A DNA stretch of 64,000 bases from Pseudarthrobacter sp. (GTDB lineage Bacteria; Actinomycetota; Actinomycetes; Actinomycetales; Micrococcaceae): NCBI GenBank assembly GCA_031178005.1, contig JAPSJV010000001.1, positions 237,842-301,841 of the forward strand, read 5' to 3'. Within the stretch, counting starts at the first letter, position 1. The number at the start of each line of letters is the position of its first letter. Under the pieces are notes generated by a model. The model ran no database searches. It was not told the origin of the DNA and was given only the letters and a program-made list of their open reading frames with translations. A program made the position numbers and the translations under genes. Positions 17,310-26,000 of the stretch are shown here, piece by piece.

Positions 17310-18278
17310 ATGAGCAGGATCTTTGTGACCGGCGGCTCCGGCCGGCTGGGGCGCAGTGTTGTGACGGGGCTGGCGGAGGCGGGGCACCAAGTGATCTCGG
17401 TGGACCGCGACGCCATTCCGGCCCACCAGTTGCCCGCCGGCGTCGTCCAGGAAACCGGGGACCTCCTGGCACCCGGCGAGGCCCTGCGCCTCCTGAAAAA
17501 AACCGAGCCCGACGCCGTCATCCACCTTGCCGCGATTGCGGTCCCGTTCAGCGCGCCGGAGGACGTCATATTCGCGACCAACACCCGGCTCGCCTACACG
17601 GTGGTCAGCGCGGCGACGGAATTGGGAATCGGCAGGATCGTCACGGCCAGCAGTCCCACGGTCCTGGGATACGGATCGCCCGCGGGCTGGCTGCCGGAGA
17701 CGTTCCCGCTGGACGAACGCACCACCCCCAAGCCGTGGAACGCCTACGCCCTGTCCAAGCTGATCGCCGAACAGACGGTGCAGATGTTTGCCGCGGCCCA
17801 GGGGGACAAGATCCGGTATGCGGCGTTCCGGCCCTGCTACGTGATTTCACCTGAGGAATGGGAAGGCGCACCCACACAGCAGGGCCACACGCTGGCTGAG
17901 CGGCTTGCCGATCCCGCATTGTCCGCTCCTGCGCTCTTCAACTACGTGGACGCCCGGGACGTGGCAGATTTCCTCGATGTGCTGCTGGGCAAGATGGACT
18001 CCATCCCCAACGGCGAGACGTTCTTCGTTGGGGCTGCCGATGCGCTTGCCACTGCTCCGCTCGCCGAACTGATGCCGGTGTTCCTGCCTGGCAGTGCAAC
18101 CATCAGCGCGGGATTGACCGGTACCAGCCCGGCCTTCTCCATCGCCAAAGCCCGGGACCTTCTGGGCTGGCAGCCCAAGCGCAGCTGGCGCACCGAACTC
18201 AAACCCAGCCTCAACGAGCAGGATCCCGCCGCGCTGGTCGCAGCCGGCGCCGGATCCGCAGCCAAGGAGACACCATGA
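17310..18278 (+). CDS. Extended SDR, NAD-dependent epimerase/dehydrogenase (candidate uronate dehydrogenase)
   Basis: This 322-aa protein has the extended-SDR cofactor motif GGSGRLGRSV at residues 8-17, the acidic residue after strand 2 (VISVDRD), DAVIHLAAIAVP, and the catalytic Tyr-x3-Lys in NAYALSKLIAEQ. Members include UDP-sugar epimerases and uronate dehydrogenases. Because the next three genes make up the galactarate/glucarate branch, I infer it oxidises galacturonate or glucuronate to the aldarolactone; it is longer than typical Udh (about 265 aa), so this is tentative. Its end overlaps the kdgD start by 4 bases. Confidence 0.7.
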   Translation: MSRIFVTGGSGRLGRSVVTGLAEAGHQVISVDRDAIPAHQLPAGVVQETGDLLAPGEALRLLKKTEPDAVIHLAAIAVPFSAPEDVIFATNTRLAYTVVSAATELGIGRIVTASSPTVLGYGSPAGWLPETFPLDERTTPKPWNAYALSKLIAEQTVQMFAAAQGDKIRYAAFRPCYVISPEEWEGAPTQQGHTLAERLADPALSAPALFNYVDARDVADFLDVLLGKMDSIPNGETFFVGAADALATAPLAELMPVFLPGSATISAGLTGTSPAFSIAKARDLLGWQPKRSWRTELKPSLNEQDPAALVAAGAGSAAKETP

Positions 18279-19180
18279 AATTCGACGGCGTTCTGTTTTT
18301 CCCCGTCACCCCGTTCACGCCTGAGGGCACCGTCGACGTCGAGCTTCTGAAGGAGCACATTGCGTCCAGGCTGCCCTTCGGTCCCGGCGGCGTGTTTCCC
18401 GCCTGCGGCACCGGTGAGTTCCACGCCCTGAGCATCGAGGAGGTCAGCACTGTGGTGCGTGCCGCCGTCGAGGTTGTGGCCGGGAAGGTTCCCGTTGTTG
18501 CCGGCGCCGGCGGGCCGCTGGGCCACGCCATTGGCGCTGCCAAGGCTGCGGAGGCGGCCGGCGCGGACGCCCTCCTGGTCCTGCCGCCGTACCTGGTGAC
18601 CGGCCCCACCGACGGGCTGGTGGCTTACGTCGAGTCCATCGCCAATGCCAGCAGCCTGCCGGTGATCGTCTACCACCGGGGCAATGCCAAGTTCACCGCT
18701 GCCTCCATGGTGCAGCTGGCAGCCAACCCCAAGGTGGTGGGCTTCAAGGACGGCCTCGGCGACGTCGGCCTGGCCCAGGAGATTGTGTCCGCCGTCCGCG
18801 CTGCCGGCCGCGAGGATTTCGCATTCTTCAACGGCCTGCTGACGGCAGAGCTGACCCAGGGCGCCTACCGCGGCCTGGGCATCCCGCTGTACTCCTCGGC
18901 CGCCTTCGCCATGGCACCGGAGATCGCCAAGGCCTACTACGACGCCTACGAATCCGGTGACGAAGAGCGCCGCAACGCCTTGCTGGAAGGCTTCTACGCG
19001 CCGCTGGTCCGGCTCCGCGACCAGACCCCGGGTTTCGGCGTCTCGCTGATCAAGGCCGGCCTGCGCCTGGGCGGTCTTCCTGTTGGGCCCGTCCGCCCGC
19101 CGCTGGTGGACCCCACTGAGGACCAGCTGGTCCAGCTGAAGGCCATCCTTGCCAAGGGCTACGAGCTGGCCGGCCGCTGA
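18275..19180 (+). CDS. kdgD: 5-dehydro-4-deoxyglucarate dehydratase (KdgD)
   Basis: This 301-aa enzyme of the dihydrodipicolinate-synthase/N-acetylneuraminate-lyase fold dehydrates and decarboxylates 5-dehydro-4-deoxyglucarate to 2-oxoglutarate semialdehyde. The N-terminal MKFDGVLFFPVTPF, the Schiff-base Lys158 in VVGFKDG, Tyr133 in VIVYHRGNA and the GTGE loop (FPACGTGEFHALS) fit this subgroup and not DapA, which has Gly-Thr-Thr-Gly. It overlaps the upstream SDR by 4 bases, and its stop shares one base with the next start. The flanking genes provide the step before and the step after. Confidence 0.9.
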   Translation: MKFDGVLFFPVTPFTPEGTVDVELLKEHIASRLPFGPGGVFPACGTGEFHALSIEEVSTVVRAAVEVVAGKVPVVAGAGGPLGHAIGAAKAAEAAGADALLVLPPYLVTGPTDGLVAYVESIANASSLPVIVYHRGNAKFTAASMVQLAANPKVVGFKDGLGDVGLAQEIVSAVRAAGREDFAFFNGLLTAELTQGAYRGLGIPLYSSAAFAMAPEIAKAYYDAYESGDEERRNALLEGFYAPLVRLRDQTPGFGVSLIKAGLRLGGLPVGPVRPPLVDPTEDQLVQLKAILAKGYELAGR

Positions 19181-20292
19181 TGAGCGCGCCTGCCACTGTT
19201 GCCGTTCGCACGGAACCGCGCATCACAGGCCTCTCGACGCGGCTCATCACCGTCCCGCTGCGCCGCAGTTGGGGTGCTGAAGCGCCGGAGAACCACGTGA
19301 TCGTCACCGAACTGCAGACGGACGACGGCGGCGCGGGGCACGGTTTTTCCTGGACGCCCACCATCGGCCCGCAAGCGGTCAAGGCCCTCCTGGACCACGA
19401 CGTCGCGCCTTTCATTGCCGGGCTTCCTGCCCAGCCTGAGGTTGTCTGGGACGCATTGTGGAAGCGGCTGCACGAGGCAGGCGGCGGGGGACTGACCACC
19501 ATTGCGATGGCGGGTGTGGACCTGGCGCTGTGGGATCTTCAGGCACGCCGGGCCGGCACGTCCGTGACCGGACTGCTGGGTCAGCGGCAGGAGTCCGTGG
19601 AGGTCTATGGCTCCGGGGTCAACCTGCACTACTCCCTTGAGGAACTGGTGGCCCAGGCGGAGCGGTGGGTAGCTGCCGGGCACCAGGCCGTGAAAATCAA
19701 AGTGGGCAAGCCGGACATCCGTGAGGACGCCGAGCGGGTTGCCGCAGTCCGCTCGGTGCTGGGTCCGGACCGCAAACTGATGATCGACGCCAACCAGCGC
19801 TGGGATCTTCCCACCACGTTCCGCGCCCTCGAGGTCCTGGCACCCTATGGGTTGGAGTGGCTGGAGGAACCCATCCGGGCTGACGATCTCTGGGCCTACC
19901 GGCGGCTCCGCAAGCATTCCCCGGTGCCCATTGCACTCGGCGAAAACCTGCACACCATCTACCGGTTCCGCGACTTCATAGAAGCCGAGGCCGTGGACAT
20001 CATCCAGCCCAACATCATCCGGGTGGGCGGCATCACCCCGTTCCGCAGGATCGTGGAGCTGGCCCGGACCAACAGCATCCGGGTCATGCCCCATCTGTTG
20101 CCCGAGCTCTCCGGCCAGCTGGCCCTGACCCTGGCGGAACCCACCCTGGTGGAGGACGTGGAGGACGCATCCTTCGAGCAGCTGGGCATCCTGGCCGGGC
20201 CATCACCGGTCCGTTTCAGCAACAGCCGCGTTACGCTCAGCGGCCAGGCGGGGCTGGGCTTCCATTTTTCTTCCAGAAACCAAGATACGTAA
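19180..20292 (+). CDS. Mandelate racemase/muconate lactonizing-family dehydratase (candidate galactarate/glucarate dehydratase)
   Basis: This 370-aa enolase-superfamily enzyme has Lys172-x-Lys174 (AVKIKVG), the metal ligands Asp203 (MIDANQRW), the EEP motif at 229-231 and Glu255 (GENLHT), and the His-Asp dyad His305 (VMPHLLPE) with Asp273, as in the mandelate racemase subgroup. Enzymes of this kind abstract the alpha proton of a sugar acid and dehydrate it. In this operon the likely reaction is galactarate or glucarate to 5-dehydro-4-deoxyglucarate. The ATG overlaps the kdgD stop by one base (TGATGA). The stereochemical preference cannot be read from sequence. Confidence 0.82.
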   Translation: MSAPATVAVRTEPRITGLSTRLITVPLRRSWGAEAPENHVIVTELQTDDGGAGHGFSWTPTIGPQAVKALLDHDVAPFIAGLPAQPEVVWDALWKRLHEAGGGGLTTIAMAGVDLALWDLQARRAGTSVTGLLGQRQESVEVYGSGVNLHYSLEELVAQAERWVAAGHQAVKIKVGKPDIREDAERVAAVRSVLGPDRKLMIDANQRWDLPTTFRALEVLAPYGLEWLEEPIRADDLWAYRRLRKHSPVPIALGENLHTIYRFRDFIEAEAVDIIQPNIIRVGGITPFRRIVELARTNSIRVMPHLLPELSGQLALTLAEPTLVEDVEDASFEQLGILAGPSPVRFSNSRVTLSGQAGLGFHFSSRNQDT

Positions 20293-20319
20293 CCAAGACA
20301 CAACGAACAGGTAACCCAC

Positions 20320-21774
20320 GTGAGCACTGCAACCCTTTCCTTGTCAGAGATCACCGCTGCCGCCACGGAGGCGGCCAAAGTCACCGGGGCAGCGTCCGAC
20401 GTCGAACGGGCGGGTTGGCTGAACGCCGTCGCCGACGCGCTGGACGCCAATGTGGACGAACTGGTGGCGATCGCCGATTCCGAGACGAGCCTGGGCACTG
20501 CCCGGCTGACCGGCGAGGTGGCCCGCACCACCGGGCAGCTGCGCCTCTTCGCCCGCGTGATCACCGAGGGCTCCTACCTCGAAGCAGTGATCGACCATGC
20601 GGATCCGGCGGCCACGCCGCCCAAGCCGGACTTGCGCCGGATCCTGCGGCCCATCGGTCCTGTGGCCGTCTTCTCCGCGTCCAACTTCCCGTTCGCGTTC
20701 TCCGTGGCCGGCGGCGACACTGCGTCCGCCCTGGCCGTTGGCTGCCCGGTGATCGTCAAGGCGCACTCCGGGCACCTTCGTCTTTCGGAGCGGACTGCGG
20801 AGATTGTGTCCGAAGCGCTGCGGTCAGCCGGCGCCCCTGACGGCATTTTCGCGCTGGTCAGCGGGCGTGAGCTTGGCACGGCCCTAGTCCAGGATCCGGC
20901 GATCAAGGCCGTTGGCTTCACCGGTTCCATCCCCGGCGGCCGTGCGCTCTTTGACCTGGCCACCTCGCGGCCGGACCCCATCCCGTTCTACGGCGAGCTG
21001 GGCAGCCTGAATCCCGTAGTCATCACCGGCGCCGCCCTGGCGGAGCGTTCAGGGCAGCTGGCCGCAGGGCTGGCGGCGTCGTTCACCATGGGCGCGGGGC
21101 AGTTCTGCACCAAGCCCGGCCTGGTGTTCATCCCGTCCGGCACGTCATTCGGAGCCGAGCTGGCCGAGGCCAGCAAGGACAAACCGGCCGCGGGAATGCT
21201 CACCGAGCGGATCGCCGAAGCCTACCCGGACGGCTTGCGCAGCGTCGCCTCGGTGCCGGATGTCGCCGTCGTCAGCGGGACAGTGGACCAGGACGCCACC
21301 GCCAACGGCGCGGCACCTGTGGTCTTCTCCACGTCGGCCGCCAATGTCCTGGAACGTCCGGCCGAGCTGCTGGAGGAGTGCTTCGGGCCTACCACTCTGC
21401 TGATCGAGTATTCGGACGCGGCCGAGCTTGCTGAAGTCCTGGCCAAGGTCCCAGGCAGCCTCACGGCCACCGTCCACGCACAACCGGGTGAGGATGTTGC
21501 CGGGCTGGTGGACCAGTTGTCCGAGCTGGCGGGCCGCGTCCTGTTCGACGGATGGCCCACCGGTGTTGCCGTCAACTGGGCGCAGCAGCACGGCGGACCG
21601 TACCCGGCCACTACCTCCCTGTTCACTTCGGTAGGCGCGACGGCGGTCCGCCGCTTCCAGCGCCCCGTTGCTTACCAGGACGCTCCGGAAGCCGTCCTCC
21701 ACCCGGCGCTGCGGGACGGCAACCCGCTGGGCATCCCGCGCCGCGTGGATGGCGGGCTGGTCCTGCCCCAGTAA
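20320..21774 (+). CDS. 2-oxoglutarate semialdehyde dehydrogenase (aldehyde dehydrogenase family)
   Basis: This 484-aa NAD(P)-dependent aldehyde dehydrogenase has SNFPFAFSVAGGDTASALAVGCPVIVK (cofactor binding), VGFTGSIPGGRAL, the catalytic Glu in PFYGELGSLNPVVI and the catalytic Cys in GAGQFCTKPGLVF. The pattern YGELGSxNP and GQFCTKPGL is characteristic of alpha-ketoglutaric semialdehyde dehydrogenases of the aldarate pathway. It completes the route to 2-oxoglutarate and is the last gene of the operon, ending in a hairpin at 21804-21855. Confidence 0.88.
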   Translation: MSTATLSLSEITAAATEAAKVTGAASDVERAGWLNAVADALDANVDELVAIADSETSLGTARLTGEVARTTGQLRLFARVITEGSYLEAVIDHADPAATPPKPDLRRILRPIGPVAVFSASNFPFAFSVAGGDTASALAVGCPVIVKAHSGHLRLSERTAEIVSEALRSAGAPDGIFALVSGRELGTALVQDPAIKAVGFTGSIPGGRALFDLATSRPDPIPFYGELGSLNPVVITGAALAERSGQLAAGLAASFTMGAGQFCTKPGLVFIPSGTSFGAELAEASKDKPAAGMLTERIAEAYPDGLRSVASVPDVAVVSGTVDQDATANGAAPVVFSTSAANVLERPAELLEECFGPTTLLIEYSDAAELAEVLAKVPGSLTATVHAQPGEDVAGLVDQLSELAGRVLFDGWPTGVAVNWAQQHGGPYPATTSLFTSVGATAVRRFQRPVAYQDAPEAVLHPALRDGNPLGIPRRVDGGLVLPQ

Positions 21775-21885
21775 CGCTCTCTCACTTGATGTTGGTTTAA
21801 CCGAAACGCTCTCTCAGTTGTCGCCGGTGCTACGGCTACAACTGAGAGAGCGTTTTGGGTATTACCGCAAGATCTGAGAGAGCGT
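21773..21885. repeat. AACGCTCTCTCA repeat cluster
   Basis: Four copies of the core lie within 115 bases: direct at 21773-21784 and 21805-21816, inverted at 21843-21854 and 21875-21885. The first overlaps the stop codon of the dehydrogenase gene, so the repeat has grown up to the coding boundary. The two inner copies form the hairpin listed separately. Confidence 0.7.
21804..21855. terminator. Bidirectional terminator between convergent operons
   Basis: AAACGCTCTCTCAGTTGT (21804-21821) pairs perfectly with ACAACTGAGAGAGCGTTT (21838-21855) around a 16-base loop. TTTT (21853-21856) ends the right arm on the plus strand. The convergent M24 gene ends at 21891. Confidence 0.8.
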
Positions 21886-21890
21886 CCTGC

Positions 21891-23015
21891 CTAGAGCTGC
21901 AGCGTGGTGGGGCGGGCCAAGCCGTTGACGGTGGTGGCCGGCCAGCGCGGGTCCAGCGTCAGGACTTGCATGCCAGATTCCGTGAGCTGCACTGTGTCCT
22001 CGATCTTCACGCCCGGGCCTGACGGGTTCCAGGCGAACGGTTGGTTGACCACCACGAGATCAGTCGAGGATGCGGTGACGCGGGGATCGCGGCCCGCATA
22101 ACCGGCGGCGCCGCCCTGGTGGTGCTGCTCCCACTGCTCGGGGCCGAAGCCGTGCCGGACATAGGAAGCCTTCACCTCGGCGAAGATCAGGTCCAGGCGG
22201 GCGCCGGGAACCGTGGCGTCGAAGATGTCGGCCTCGACCGCGGCGATCCGGGCCTCGGCGTCGAGCTCCTGGGCTGTTGAGGCATCGAACCGCACCCAGC
22301 GGGTGATGTTGGCAATAAGGCCGTCCCGCCGCGCACAGACAACCGCCATGGCGCGGCGGCCCAGCGGAGAGTGGGTGGCCAGCGGATGCCGGAATTCGCT
22401 CCGGGAGCTTCCGTTGCAAAGCAGCACCAGCGGATCGGCTCCGGCGGCGACGATGCGTCCGGCCAGCTGGGACGTCAGCTCAAACTCGGTGGTTTCCGGC
22501 GTGGCTGCGGACAACACATCGGTCATCATTTCAGCGGTTTCCCGGCCCAGCTGGGCATAGCGGGAGCTCTCGCCGGGAAGAAGGTGCTGCCGTGCGGCGC
22601 GGAGTTCATTAACGACGGCGGCCTCCGCCAAGGGTGCCGACCCCGCGATTTCGACGGCGGCCTGGCGGAGATCGCCATACCAAGGGACGCTGTGCAGCGT
22701 CACTCCTGCTGGAAGTTCTTCGGCCGCGATCCGGCTGGCCTCGTTGTTGAACGTCATCAGGTGGTCCCCGCTGCGGTCCACCAGTACAACCACTACAGGA
22801 TCACCGGCCAGGCTGATGTGGACGCGGCTGCCGTCCAGGTACCAGGTCAATGCGGTGGTGCTGTCCAGCAGCAGGGAGTCGCGGCCGGCGGCGTCGAGGA
22901 TGTCAAGCACGCGCCGCCGCTTGACCTCCCGGTCCGGGCTGCCGCCCGGCCCACTAGGCAGATTACCGGTGTTTTCTGCCGTGCGGGATCCTGCTGCGGC
23001 GGTTGTCTGGCTCAT
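21891..23015 (-). CDS. M24-family (aminopeptidase P/creatinase-like) protein
   Basis: This 374-aa protein has the two-part layout of M24 proteins: an N-terminal creatinase-like domain (LLLDSTTALTWYLDGSRVHISLAGDPVVVVLV) and a C-terminal pita-bread domain (TEFELTSQLAGRIVAAGADPLVLLCNGSSRSEFRHPLATHSPLGRRAMAVVCARRDGLIANITRWV, HHQGGAAGYAGRDPRV). The classic Asp/Asp/His/Glu/Glu metal set of true peptidases is not obvious: ANITRWV stands where a metal Asp usually sits in ADITRTF-like motifs. A non-peptidase role is therefore possible. ATG 23015 overlaps the upstream fusion gene by 4 bases, so it is co-translated with it. Confidence 0.65.
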   Translation of the reverse strand: MSQTTAAAGSRTAENTGNLPSGPGGSPDREVKRRRVLDILDAAGRDSLLLDSTTALTWYLDGSRVHISLAGDPVVVVLVDRSGDHLMTFNNEASRIAAEELPAGVTLHSVPWYGDLRQAAVEIAGSAPLAEAAVVNELRAARQHLLPGESSRYAQLGRETAEMMTDVLSAATPETTEFELTSQLAGRIVAAGADPLVLLCNGSSRSEFRHPLATHSPLGRRAMAVVCARRDGLIANITRWVRFDASTAQELDAEARIAAVEADIFDATVPGARLDLIFAEVKASYVRHGFGPEQWEQHHQGGAAGYAGRDPRVTASSTDLVVVNQPFAWNPSGPGVKIEDTVQLTESGMQVLTLDPRWPATTVNGLARPTTLQL

Positions 23016-26000
23016 GAATGGCCCTTCTGCTGGTTGGTCAATTCTTCGATGTCGTCGGTGCCCAGGATGCCATCCACCACGAAGACGGTGACGCTGCGGC
23101 GCACAGGGGAACCGGGTTCGGCGATCACCGGGGCATCCCAGGCCAGGGACCGGCCCACGCCCGGATAGCCGTCCACGCGGACAAACCAGGGATCCTTGGA
23201 GTCTTCCGCCGCCACAAACACCAGCGTCGCAGGCCCTGGCGAGGCGCCGCCGTCGAACGTTCCGGACCAGGCCAGCCACGGCGTTATGCTGCCGTGCACC
23301 TCGGATTCACCGGAACCGGCAGGCGTCTGGACAGTGGCATCCCGGCAGGGAGGAAGCCGCCAGAAGAAACCTCCGTAACCGCCTTCGTGCCGTCCGTTGG
23401 AGCCGGGACTTCCCAGGCTGACCGGCGAGTTACCGGCGGGGGACAGTGCGAAGTCCAGGGCCAGGCGCCAGGCGGAGGGGCTGACTGCTGCCCACGTCCA
23501 GGTGCGTTCCTCGGTGAGGAGGGCGGCGCCGTCGGGCCCGTCCCAGGTGAGGGACTCGCTGAACCCCGCGCTCTCCTCCCAACTAGGTAGCAGTACTTGC
23601 TCTTTAGACGCCTCTAAACGGTAACTATTGCTACCTAGTTGGGCAGATGGGCTGATAGTGGTGCTCCGGATGGTGCCGTGGTCCGGACGCCACACGTACT
23701 GGCCGGCCTCCCGTGTGTACGTGCGTCCGCCCCAGAAGTTGACGCCGTCCACATCCTGAAGCGCGACGCCGACGCCGAGGTGCCAGACGTGGTCCAGCGG
23801 CTGGTGGTCCGTGACGATGGTGCCGCCGAGTGTGCGGACCGGATGCAGGTATGGCCTGGGGGACGAGACGGTGCGGACGTGGCTGCCGTCCTGGTAATCG
23901 GCCACAGGGTGGCCGTCGATGGCGAAGGAGCGGACCGGCGGAACGGATCTGGCCCAGGGTACGCCCAGTTCCGCAAAGGTAGCCTGCGCCTTGCACGCCC
24001 GTTCCACCAGCTCATTGATGCCGTTGACGACGGCGTGTGCCTCGTCTCCGTTGCCTTCCCACGTCAGGTGTCCGGCCGGAATCTCCTGCGGTGCCGGTGC
24101 CGTGCGGATGGCCTCCAGGACCGTGGTGAACGCACCGCTGCCGGCCAGCGGACTCAGCAGCGAGGTGCCCGAAGACCGGGCCTCCAGCAGGTTTTCGAGG
24201 AGATCCGTCCGGCCGAAAACCTCGCGGCGCTCGCCGTCCGGCGTGGTGATAAGAACTTCGTCCTCGGTGTAGAAAAGGGTGATCTCGCCCCGCGTCCCAT
24301 GGACGGTGATGGTGGGTTTCTGCTGTTCGGGTGCGCACAGGGTCAGTGCGCAGAGCAGGGTGCTGCCGGCCATGGTGCGGATCCGGATGACCGAGGTGTC
24401 GTCGCTCTCGGTGGGATGCGCGCGGTACAGGTCCGTCTCGACCGAAGCCACGTCGTCCAGGAGGCGGGCGCCTGCCATGGCCAGCCCGGTGGCGACGGCG
24501 TGAGCCAGCGCGTTGGTGGCCACCCCGTCCACAACGTCCACGCCGTTGATGCTGCGTTTGCCTGCCCACGCCGAACGTTTGAAGTACCCCGTGGTCCGAA
24601 GCCATCGGCCTTTGGCGCTGAGGCCCAGCACGTCGCCGATTTCGCCGGCTTCCACCAGGTTCCGGATGGCCGGGAGTGCCTCTGACCCCAGGCTCTGGAA
24701 GCCCACCTGGACCAGGTTGCCCGAGTCCGTGGCGGCGTCGAGCAGTTCCTGGAACTGGGCCATTGAGGCCACAGGCGGCTTCTCCACGTAGACATCAAGC
24801 CCCGCCTTAAGGGCTTTCAGCGCCAGGGGAGCATGGGTCTGAATGGGCGTGGCCAGGATGATGACATCCACCGCAGGCCCCGATTCCATGAGCTGGTCGA
24901 GGTCCGGGAACACGGCAACGGATTCACCCAGCCGGCCGGGCTCTGGAGGGTTCGGGTCCCCCACTGCCACCAGGTCCAGGGCACCGGCCTCCTCGAGCCG
25001 GGCGAGGTTGGCCAAGTGGCGCTCGCCGAACCCGTGCACGCCCACCAGGGCAACCCGCGGCCGCCCGGTTTCGGCCGTCCCCTCCCAACCAGGTAGCACT
25101 TGTTGCCCTTTTGGGGCCTCTAAACGGCAACTATTGCTACTCAGTTGGGGAGGGCGGAGACCCGACGTGAGGAAATCGATCGCCTCGCGCTGCATGTCCA
25201 CAGTGAAGGCGTGGCCAACCGGCCAGAAGGTCCCGGTGTAGCCCTCCGCGTGCAGGGCTTCCAGTTTGGCGTGCGCGTCCCGCATACCCGTTTCTGGGAA
25301 CAGCTCATCGGCCAGCGCGTACTGCACCAGCAGGCTGCCGGCCGACGAGCGGGTTGTCAGTCCGGGCCAGTCGCCCAGTTTCCACAGTCCGGGAGTCTGG
25401 AGCAGCCAGGAGTGCGCGTCCAGGTAGGCGGGAAGCAGGGATTCGAACGTGGTCATCATGCACGCCACCACGTAGCTGCGGATCCTTGGACTCAGCGCGG
25501 CCAGCGTCAGGGAACGCCCGCCGCCGCCGGAGAAACCGATGCAGCCCAGCCGGTTTTCGTCCACCCCGGGCAATGCTGCCAGGACCTCGAGCGCGGCAAG
25601 ATCGTCGTGGGCCACCATGCCAGCGAAGCTGGTGCCCAGCAGGCCTGCTGCCTTGGCCACTGTGTCCTCGTGGGCTGCTGCGGCAGCGTTGTAGCGTTCC
25701 GCTTCGGAAGGCACGACGCCGTCCTGCCGCCACTGCACTTCCCGCGCCTCGAGTGCCGATGCGGTCCGCCACGGCGGGGCTGTGAGGTCGAAGCGGCGGC
25801 TGCCCCAGGCGAAGGTGTCGTGTGCCAGGACAGCGAAACCGGCGCGGGCTACCTCGGTGGCAAGTGCCTGGCCACCGTAGTGCCCGGCCTTTGAAGCCTC
25901 GAACATTGGGTGCGAGGGTGGCAGCTCCACCAGGCGTTCGGCACCGTCAAACTTGTTGCCTCCGTGGCAGTGCAGGGCCAGCACGCCCGGCAGCGGACCG

